The position numbers were made by a program, and so were the translations under genes. Under the pieces are notes generated by a model that was not told the origin of the DNA, did no database searches, and saw only the letters and a list, made by a program, of their open reading frames with translations. From Hymenobacter lucidus (lineage in GTDB: Bacteria; Bacteroidota; Bacteroidia; Cytophagales; Hymenobacteraceae): 64,000 nt of DNA. Location of the stretch: the NCBI RefSeq assembly GCF_020447265.1, contig NZ_JAJADR010000001.1:1302001-1366000 (forward strand), written 5' to 3'. Below are positions 57,542-64,000 of the stretch, piece after piece. Each line of letters opens with the position of its first letter. Within the stretch, counting starts at the first letter, position 1.

Positions 57542-59188
57542 TTAATAGCCGGGGTTCTGCTGGTCTTTCAGCGTGGGGTTATTGGCAGTTTCCAGGGACG
57601 GAATAGGCCACAGGAACAGGAAGGACGTAGCGTCGCCAGTCATGGGCACTGCTTTGGTACCAGGCGTAGCAATGGCACCTTTGCAAACGTAAGCCGCCGT
57701 TGCGATTTGCGCCGTGGTGTACTTGGCAGGAATACCGCCACCGGGTACGGGGCTGTAGGTCTTCTCACCCGACAAACGGTGGATATCGTCCCAACGGAAG
57801 CCTTCGGCCACAAATTCAATCCGGCGCTCGTTCAGGATAGCTCGAATCAGAGCATCACCGGTGAGGGAGCCGGGAGCATATTGATCGGCTGCCGCCACAG
57901 CACGGTTACGAACGGCGTTGAGCAAGGAGAGACCTAAGTCATTGTTGCCCAGGCGAGCAGCTGCTTCAGCCTGGTTCAGAATTACTTCTGCGTAACGGCT
58001 GATAGGAGCAAAGTCAGTGCTGGAGGCAGCATCCTTATACTTACGCGTTACGATGCGGGTAGCGTCCAGCTGCATAAGCTGGGTACGGCGCAAGTCGTCG
58101 CAGGTAAAGAAGGGGGCATTGTAGAGAATGGGGCTGATGGCCAACAGGGCACGGCCGGCACCGGCTGTGTTCTGGGTAGCAATGCGGGAGCCAAATACGT
58201 TGGGCAAGCCACCGTTTACACCGGGGTTATCATCCGCACTGTTTTCAATAGAGAAGATATTCTCGGCTACAACGGTAGTGCCACCCGGGAAAACGGCCTG
58301 AGGCGTTGGCATCAAAGCATAGCCACCAATGGGGCTGGTGAAAGGAGCCGCAGCGCTAACCAGCTTATTGCCTTCCTCTATTACTTTAGCCCAGTTGCCC
58401 TGGTGCTGCCGCAGACGCTGTTTCAAGGCAATAGCCGCGCCCTTGGTAGCTCTGGTCACCCGCAGGTTGCCCGAGCGGGTTACTGGCAAATTAGCCTCAG
58501 CCTTATCCAGGTCAGCCAGCATCTTATCGTACACATTCGCTACCGTGCCGCGGCCAGCGGCACGGGCCAGGGCTACTGCTTCTTCTGTGCTAATAGCCGA
58601 CTCACGGTAGGGTACACCAGGGCTGGTGCCGTTGTTCAGCGTATACGGCTGCGAGAAGTGCAGCACCAGCTGGTGGTGCGATAAAGCACGCAGATACAGC
58701 AGCTCGCCCTCGTAAATAGCGGCCTGCTCGGCCGTAATTACGCCCGCCGCCGCCGCCGACCGAACGCCCGCCATGGTTACGTTGGCTTGGTTGATGACCG
58801 AGTAGCAACCGCTCCAGATGTTCACCAGGTTGGGGCTGGCAGGAGTAATGGAGTTGCCGTACACGATGAGGAAGAAGCCTGCCATATCAACGACATCTTC
58901 GCCGCGTACATCGTCTAGCTCCGTAGCTGCCGCACCGAAGGGATACCCCCGCGTTTGTAGCGCGCCACCTGCCAGTGCATCATAGAAGCCCGACTGAGCT
59001 GCGTTGTATACGCCCGTTACGGCCAGCGCTACCCGGGCCGGGTCGCCAAACACTACGTCTTCCCGCAGCGCATTCTTAGGGGCCAGATCAGTTACCTCGC
59101 AAGAGCTCAAGCCCAGCGTCATGGTCAGGCTGGTTGCCAGCGCCAGTGAACGGAAAGGAGTGCTTCTTATGGAAAAGAAATTAGTCAT
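57542..59188 (-). CDS. SusD/RagB-family outer-membrane nutrient-binding lipoprotein
   Basis: 548 residues. The lipoprotein signal ends TLGLSSC, with Cys 30 as the lipidated residue. The SusD fold is recognisable: helical TPR-like N-terminal half (LAVTGVYNAAQSGFYD, YEGELLYLRALSHHQLVLHF) and a C-terminal part with RYAEVILNQAEAAARLGN, LLNAVRNRA, ILNERRIEFVAEGFRWDDI and the closing FLFLWPIPSLE. It caps the SusC transporter encoded 21 bases upstream and binds the nutrient on the cell surface. The ligand (glycan or peptide) cannot be told; no carbohydrate enzyme is visible nearby. Confidence 0.93.
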   Translation of the reverse strand: MTNFFSIRSTPFRSLALATSLTMTLGLSSCEVTDLAPKNALREDVVFGDPARVALAVTGVYNAAQSGFYDALAGGALQTRGYPFGAAATELDDVRGEDVVDMAGFFLIVYGNSITPASPNLVNIWSGCYSVINQANVTMAGVRSAAAAGVITAEQAAIYEGELLYLRALSHHQLVLHFSQPYTLNNGTSPGVPYRESAISTEEAVALARAAGRGTVANVYDKMLADLDKAEANLPVTRSGNLRVTRATKGAAIALKQRLRQHQGNWAKVIEEGNKLVSAAAPFTSPIGGYALMPTPQAVFPGGTTVVAENIFSIENSADDNPGVNGGLPNVFGSRIATQNTAGAGRALLAISPILYNAPFFTCDDLRRTQLMQLDATRIVTRKYKDAASSTDFAPISRYAEVILNQAEAAARLGNNDLGLSLLNAVRNRAVAAADQYAPGSLTGDALIRAILNERRIEFVAEGFRWDDIHRLSGEKTYSPVPGGGIPAKYTTAQIATAAYVCKGAIATPGTKAVPMTGDATSFLFLWPIPSLETANNPTLKDQQNPGY

Positions 59189-59209
59189 GTCTGTTTGAGT
59201 AAAATAAGC

Positions 59210-62200
59210 TTAGAACGACACGTTCAGACCGGCCATGATAACCCGCTGCTGTGGGTTGCTGTTGTTGTCGATGCCCGACTGGTTGTTCGACGTGTTACCC
59301 TGAGTAGCGGTAATGTTCGAGTTTACTTCCGGATCCACACCTTTGTACTTGGTGAAAGTTACGGCGTTCTGAATCTGGCCATATACCCGAACACGGCTCA
59401 AGCCCGTCAGGCCCAGTACGTTCTTTGGCAGGGTATAACCCAGGGTGATGTTCTGAATCCGGATGAAGTCACCTTTCTCCACAAAGCGCGTCGATGCGGC
59501 GTTGTTTTGGTTGGTGAAGTCCGAGTTGCCCTGGATAATGCGGGGCGTGCTGGTATTCGTGTTCGTCGGCGTCCAACGGTCCAGAATTTCGGTGCTGTTG
59601 TTCACAAAGTCCAGACGCAGCAATTGCTGACGCGTAACGTTCATGATTTTGTTGCCACCCGAGTAACGGGCAAACACCTCAAAATCGAAGCCTTTGTAGG
59701 TCACCGTGTTGGTCAGACCGCCGAAGAAGGTTGGGTTCGAGTTGCCTAGAACCTTACGGTCGGTAGCGGCGCTCAGCGTAGCAGCCTGGCTTACATCACC
59801 GGGGTTAGCGGGATTATACAGCGCGTAGCTGCGCGTATCCAGGTTGCCCTGTACCAGCGTGCCGGCCTGGTCCTGCTTACGGTAGATTGGGTTACCGTTG
59901 GCGGGGTTTACTCCTTCAAACTGATAGCCGTAGATAGCGCCGATTGGCTCACCTACCCGGGTCACGTTGTAAGGGTTCAGGATATCCTCGTTGCCATTGG
60001 CCAGGCGAGTAATTTCCGTGTTGTTGGTCGAGAAGTTGAAGTTGGTGCTCCACGAGAAGTCTTCCGTCCGGATATTCTGCGTGTTCACCGTCAGCTCGAA
60101 GCCCTTGCTGATCATGGCACCTACGTTGGCGTTGTAGCCATTCAAAGGAACCCCCAGGCTGATAGGCGTACGAACGAACAGGATCAGGTCGTCGTTGTCG
60201 TTCTTGTAGTAGTCAGCCGTTACCGTAATGCGGTTGTCCAGGAAGCCTAAGTCGATACCGAAGTCAGTTTTCTTCGAGTTTTCCCACTTCAGGTTCAGGT
60301 TACCAAACTGGCCGCTGGTGTTGTAGCCAATACCAGATTGGGAGCCATATTTAGCGGCACCAAACAAAGGCGCATAAGGATAGTCGCCAATCTCCGTGTT
60401 ACCTACCACGGCGTACGAACCCCGCAGCTTCAGGTCAGATACGAAGCTGATACCAGCACTCTTGAAGAAAGGCTCTTCCGATACGCGCCAGCCCAGCGAG
60501 CCACCGGGGAAATAACCCAGCTGGTTGTCTTTGGGAAGCGACGAGATTTTATCGGCACGAACAGTAGCCGACAACAGGTAGCGGTCTTTGAAAGAGTAGT
60601 TAGCCCGACCGAAGTACGACTGATACCCACGCTCGTTGAAGTCACCGAAGATGTTGGGCGTGGTAATCGTGCCCGAGATGATGCTGTTCGAGCCGAAGTA
60701 CAGGTCAGACAGACCCTGGCCTTGAGCCGTGAAGTACTGCTGACGCGACTTCTGCCACTCACCACCAACTACGGCGTTGATTTTGTGGTCGGTGCCCAGC
60801 GTGCGCTGGAAGGTTGCCGTTGCCTGGGAGTTCCAACGTACGTTAGGAGCCTGGCTTTGCAGTACAAGGCCATTAGCGCCGCGGCCGTCACCCTGGCGAG
60901 GGTCCCAGAACTGGAAGTCGTCGTTCAGGTTGGTGTCGGTACCAAACTGGCCCCGCAGCCGCAGCCCTTTTAGGGGCTCGATTTCACCGTAAACGTTACC
61001 CAGCAGGCGGTAGCTCAGGTTCCGATAAATGTTGTTCTCCAGCTGGAAAAGGATGTTGGGGTAGGCAAAGGAAATCGGAATGGTGTTGTTGCCTTGGCCC
61101 AGAGCACCCGAAGCAGGGTCAGAGTAGGGCGAGCCATCAGGGTTACGGGCCGGCACGTTCGGGAAAGCCGAAAGAGCGTTGGTAATGTTGCCCGACAAGC
61201 CGGCAGCAGACGTGTTCAAGCCGTTGGTTTCCGTACGGCTGGCACCCAGGTTAAATCCAACCCGGAACCAGTCTTTCACTTGCTGGTCAAGGTTTGAGCG
61301 GAATGAGAAACGCTTCAGGTCGTTGGCAATAGCTACACCTTTCTGGTTGGTATAACCACCCGAGAAGTAGTAGTTGGTTTTATCAGTTGCGCCGGATACC
61401 GACAAAACGTGGTTCTGCTGGAAGCCGGTGCGGAAGATGGCATCCTGCCAATCGGTGCTTACGGGGCTACCACCTTCCAGATAAGGGAAGGCAATGCCGG
61501 TAGAAGCCGGGTTGGCATTCTTGGCCTTCTCGTTGCTGATGGTAATGAAGTCTTCGGCACCCAGCACTTCGTACCGCTTCAGGGTTTTGGCCCAGCCAAA
61601 GTACGTGTCGTAGTTCACCTGGGCGCGGCCCAGCTTGCCTTTCTTGGTCGTAATCAGGATTACGCCGTTGGCAGCCCGCGAACCATAGATAGCCGAGGAA
61701 GAACCGTCTTTCAGGACTTCATAGCTCTCAATGTCGTTGGGGTTGATGTCAGCCAGGGGGTTGTTGGTGAAGCCCGAGCCAAGCTGGCTCTGGTTACCCG
61801 TGAAAATCGGAATACCATCCACTACAATCAGAGGGGTCGTACCCGACGAAATCGAGTTAACGCCGCGGATCAGGATGCGGGGCTGCTGACCCAACAGGCC
61901 CGAAGGCGTCGTGATGGTCACACCAGCGGCGCGGCCAGCCAATTGCTGCGCAAAGCTGGGCGAGGCGAGGTTCGCAATGGATTCACCCTTTACCGAGGCA
62001 ATAGAGCCCGTTACATCCCGCCGCTCCTGCGTGCCGTAGCCAGTTACAACTACTTCACTCAGCTGCTTGCTGTCAACAGCCAGGCCCATGTTGAGCTGGT
62101 CTTCGGAGCCAATTGGTCGTTCGGTTTGAATGAAACCGATGGAGCTAAACACCAAGGTGCCACCAGTGGCGGGCACACTCAGCGTGTAAGTGCCATCAGA

Positions 62201-62368
62201 GTTGGTCGATACTCCATTGGAGGTGCCCTTAAGCAGTACGGTAACGCCTGGTAGGCCTTCACCGGACTGGCGGTCTGTTACCCGGCCGGATATATTCCGG
62301 TTCTGGGCTGTCACCTGTTGTAGCAAGGTGAACATGAGCAGAAAACTCATGAATAGAATTTTTTTCAT
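59210..62368 (-). CDS. SusC/RagA-family TonB-linked outer-membrane transporter
   Basis: 1052 residues. Signal peptide (1-21), then the carboxypeptidase-like domain ISGRVTDRQSGEGLPGVTVLLKG cut to motif size here as SGRVTDRQSGEGLPGVTV (about 28-100). Next come the TonB-box-like EVVVTGYGTQERRDVTGSI (about 105-125), the plug (RILIRGVNSISSGTTPLIVV, about 165-190; GSSSAIYGSRAANGVILITT) and a long 22-strand barrel to the end at LNVSF. It imports nutrients with TonB energy together with the SusD lid encoded next (57542). Its promoter must lie in the 306-base gap upstream. Confidence 0.95.
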   Translation of the reverse strand: MKKILFMSFLLMFTLLQQVTAQNRNISGRVTDRQSGEGLPGVTVLLKGTSNGVSTNSDGTYTLSVPATGGTLVFSSIGFIQTERPIGSEDQLNMGLAVDSKQLSEVVVTGYGTQERRDVTGSIASVKGESIANLASPSFAQQLAGRAAGVTITTPSGLLGQQPRILIRGVNSISSGTTPLIVVDGIPIFTGNQSQLGSGFTNNPLADINPNDIESYEVLKDGSSSAIYGSRAANGVILITTKKGKLGRAQVNYDTYFGWAKTLKRYEVLGAEDFITISNEKAKNANPASTGIAFPYLEGGSPVSTDWQDAIFRTGFQQNHVLSVSGATDKTNYYFSGGYTNQKGVAIANDLKRFSFRSNLDQQVKDWFRVGFNLGASRTETNGLNTSAAGLSGNITNALSAFPNVPARNPDGSPYSDPASGALGQGNNTIPISFAYPNILFQLENNIYRNLSYRLLGNVYGEIEPLKGLRLRGQFGTDTNLNDDFQFWDPRQGDGRGANGLVLQSQAPNVRWNSQATATFQRTLGTDHKINAVVGGEWQKSRQQYFTAQGQGLSDLYFGSNSIISGTITTPNIFGDFNERGYQSYFGRANYSFKDRYLLSATVRADKISSLPKDNQLGYFPGGSLGWRVSEEPFFKSAGISFVSDLKLRGSYAVVGNTEIGDYPYAPLFGAAKYGSQSGIGYNTSGQFGNLNLKWENSKKTDFGIDLGFLDNRITVTADYYKNDNDDLILFVRTPISLGVPLNGYNANVGAMISKGFELTVNTQNIRTEDFSWSTNFNFSTNNTEITRLANGNEDILNPYNVTRVGEPIGAIYGYQFEGVNPANGNPIYRKQDQAGTLVQGNLDTRSYALYNPANPGDVSQAATLSAATDRKVLGNSNPTFFGGLTNTVTYKGFDFEVFARYSGGNKIMNVTRQQLLRLDFVNNSTEILDRWTPTNTNTSTPRIIQGNSDFTNQNNAASTRFVEKGDFIRIQNITLGYTLPKNVLGLTGLSRVRVYGQIQNAVTFTKYKGVDPEVNSNITATQGNTSNNQSGIDNNSNPQQRVIMAGLNVSF

Positions 62369-62674
62369 GCAGAAAAAGGTTTGGGTTGGAACATTAAGCG
62401 GGGGCGAAATAACCGCTTTAACTTTTTAAAAATACTGACAGTTAGCCGAAACTAAATTCGTTCCGAGGGTTTTTTTCCAAGAATAACCTGGCTGATGCTA
62501 TAAGTTAGTTATTTGTATATATAAATTATTCTTGTCTAATAGTCGAGTTTAATTAATTGTACAGAATATGCAAAATTTCGCCACTGCAGCAAGTATATTC
62601 TCCACTCTAGGGCAATAAAAAAGTGCTGACCCGATAAGGAGTCAGCACTTTTCAAGTAATGCCGGTAGGGTTGT
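62369..62674. other. Leader/promoter gap of the SusC-SusD operon
   Basis: 306 AT-rich bases with no gene. It holds the promoter of the minus-strand SusC gene, although I find no perfect TAnnTTTG box, and at 62619-62652 the terminator of the upstream lipoprotein gene. Confidence 0.6.
62619..62652. terminator. Intrinsic terminator of the lipoprotein gene
   Basis: AAAAGTGCTGAC (62619-62630) pairs with GTCAGCACTTTT (62641-62652). On the minus strand it lies 23 bases beyond the lipoprotein stop codon. Confidence 0.88.
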
Positions 62675-63268
62675 CTATGGCAGTGGCTTGCGGAATACCG
62701 CAATGGCCGCATAGGGGGGCAGGGTCTGAGTGCCGGTAGGAGCGTTAAACTCATTTAGAGACGTGAGCATAATACGCCGGCCATCCGTTACCACAATGTC
62801 GAAAGTGAATACAATAGCATCACCTGCTAGCAGAAGATTGTTGAAGGCATTCGGATTTGTTGGTCGAACAGCAAGCAATTTGCCATCTGACAAGCGCTGC
62901 AGCCCTACCAGCACATCTTTACTGTTGATAGTAATAGTAGCCGGAAAGGAGCTGTAGTCACCTACTTTCACTCGCGGGCCTACTACGGAACCCCGCCGGT
63001 AGCTCTTGAATACTTCAACATGGTCGATCTTCAGGTCGCGGTCCTGGCCAGGATTGATCGTGAATTCGAACACCGGCTGGTTGCGGACACTAGACGGAAC
63101 CGCCTTTGTGGTATCTACATTATAGAAATCTTTGCCGGGAGTAAGCTGGGGAAAAATAGCCGGTACGCTTTCAGCGGCCGGTGCGGGAAGCAGGCTTTCT
63201 TCTTTGCAGGAGGTGAGGGCCCCACCAGATGCAAGGAGTAGAAACAAGCCAAAAACTATTCTTTTCAT
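62675..63268 (-). CDS. Lipoprotein of unknown function, SusD-associated
   Basis: 197 residues from the ATG at 63268, giving the lipoprotein signal MKRIVFGLFLLLASGGALTSC; the ATG at 63304 would hide it. The mature protein is beta-rich (FEFTINPGQDRDLKIDHVEVF, IVFTFDIVVTDGRRIMLTS), like an immunoglobulin-like surface domain. It starts 38 bases after the SusD-type gene at 63307, so they form one operon, and it takes the place of the SusE/SusF-type surface lipoprotein. No closer family recognised. Confidence 0.75.
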   Translation of the reverse strand: MKRIVFGLFLLLASGGALTSCKEESLLPAPAAESVPAIFPQLTPGKDFYNVDTTKAVPSSVRNQPVFEFTINPGQDRDLKIDHVEVFKSYRRGSVVGPRVKVGDYSSFPATITINSKDVLVGLQRLSDGKLLAVRPTNPNAFNNLLLAGDAIVFTFDIVVTDGRRIMLTSLNEFNAPTGTQTLPPYAAIAVFRKPLP

Positions 63269-63306
63269 GGAAGTCGGAGTTGTGATTGATGAGCAACAGC
63301 GCAAGC

Positions 63307-64000
63307 CTAGTTTACGTCCCAGAAAATCCGGTCTGTATACACGTTTGCCTGCGCCGGCGCATTGGGGTTAGACGTCAGGTCATCCTGCCGGTAAGGCAGG
63401 CGAATCGGATAATCTCCGGTCAGGCGCGTGTTTGGCTCTTTCGGGCTACCAGGCAGGGTAATAGCTGGGTAGCCCGTCCGGCGGTAGTCCGTGTAGATAT
63501 CTTCGCCAAAGCCAAAGCCTGCCTTGTACTTCTCCTGCATGATAATGCGGAGTTTGCCTGCTACCGACGCTTCGGCATCGTAGCGCGCCAATACGGCCGT
63601 GATATAGCCTTCAATGGTTTGCGGACCTGACGCCGGACCCGTAGCCGGTATAAGCGGGCTGCCATCAGTAGTGGCAATTTCATTTACCTTGGCAAAGGCG
63701 GCTTTCATCCCCAGGTCCAGGGCCGTGCGGGCTGCCGTGGGGTTGTTCAGGATCATCAGTCGGGCCTCCGCCTCGGTAAAGCGCCGGCTGGCATAGGTCA
63801 GGAAGCGCTGGGCCACTATGCCCTTGCCGGAGTTTACATCAGCAATACCACCGGTGCCGTTGTCATATTTGCCCCCTACCGGATAAAGACCAGGCAGCGT
63901 ACGGAAGGTGGAGTTAGCCTGGCTTTGGTTTGGACCGAAGCTGCCCACAAGAACCGTGATAAACCGGCCCAGCTGAAAGTCGGCCAGGGGGTTGGCTGCG
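63307..64000 (-). CDS. SusD/RagB-like lipoprotein, C-terminal part (runs off the window)
   Basis: At least 231 residues are seen; the reading frame stays open to the window end, so the N-terminus lies beyond 64000. Features of the SusD-like group include FTEAEARLMILNNPTAARTA, a long helix pair, MQEKYKAGFGFGEDIYTDYRRTGYPA and PIRLPYRQDDLTSNP. It precedes the lipoprotein gene at 62675 on the same strand. A SusC partner is expected just outside the window. The ligand is unknown. Confidence 0.85.
   Translation of the reverse strand, partial: AANPLADFQLGRFITVLVGSFGPNQSQANSTFRTLPGLYPVGGKYDNGTGGIADVNSGKGIVAQRFLTYASRRFTEAEARLMILNNPTAARTALDLGMKAAFAKVNEIATTDGSPLIPATGPASGPQTIEGYITAVLARYDAEASVAGKLRIIMQEKYKAGFGFGEDIYTDYRRTGYPAITLPGSPKEPNTRLTGDYPIRLPYRQDDLTSNPNAPAQANVYTDRIFWDVN

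Noticed and set aside
1..64000. tRNA or rRNA genes
   Set aside because: No cloverleaf with conserved T-loop (GGTTCGAATCC-type) sequences or rRNA segments was recognised on reading; a tRNAscan run would be decisive.

Overview
The window looks like a chromosomal segment of a GC-rich Bacteroidota, most like Hymenobacter (Cytophagales). The basis is: SusC/SusD outer-membrane pairs; type IX secretion parts (PorQ, a PorE-like OmpA protein, a T9SS-sorted beta-propeller protein); a split methylmalonyl-CoA mutase; starts without Shine-Dalgarno sequences; and several perfect Bacteroidota -7 boxes (TAnnTTTG). The genus is an inference from overall character, not a search. I see no rRNA, tRNA, insertion sequence or prophage.

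Layout. 1-16 kb: mixed housekeeping and envelope genes (Nudix CoA pyrophosphatase, GH108 muramidase and YafK-like L,D-transpeptidase side by side, hydrolases, GDPD, two SDR/MBL-type enzymes, an HxlR regulator divergent from an MBL hydrolase). These are separated by a dispersed ~155-170 bp intergenic repeat with a terminator hairpin in its centre. 16-18.4 kb: a 12-copy 21-bp tandem array followed by two small AT-richer orphan genes. 18.5-25.5 kb: mutB and mutA on the minus strand, interleaved with two paralogous plus-strand outer-membrane barrel genes; mutB carries an in-frame REP-like palindrome. 25.6-29.1 kb: a 5'-nucleotidase split into two proteins, then dnaA. 29-33.3 kb: OsmC, a GH3-type acyl-adenylating enzyme, a GreA/GreB-like protein and small unknowns.

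33.8-44.3 kb is the most unusual part. Nine co-directional genes encode a flavin amine oxidase, a pyruvate/indolepyruvate-decarboxylase-type TPP enzyme, a LuxR-type regulator with a receiver that lacks its phospho-acceptor, a small unknown protein, a DyP-type haem peroxidase, a VioB/RebD-type ferritin-like protein, a protein with five CX5C modules, a DUF692 (MNIO) enzyme and its DUF2063 partner. Two near-perfect palindromes sit just downstream of the LuxR gene and upstream of a likely promoter. The last three genes resemble a bufferin/methanobactin-type peptide-modification cassette. The first six look like amino-acid oxidation with peroxide handling. Their joint product is unknown.

44.3-57.5 kb: dxr, rseP, a PorE-like protein, lon, porQ, hslU and an SDR, with more intergenic palindromes including a ~41-bp-period palindromic array between lon and porQ. 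57.5-64 kb (minus strand): a complete SusC/SusD pair preceded by the tail of a second SusD-type locus that runs off the window.
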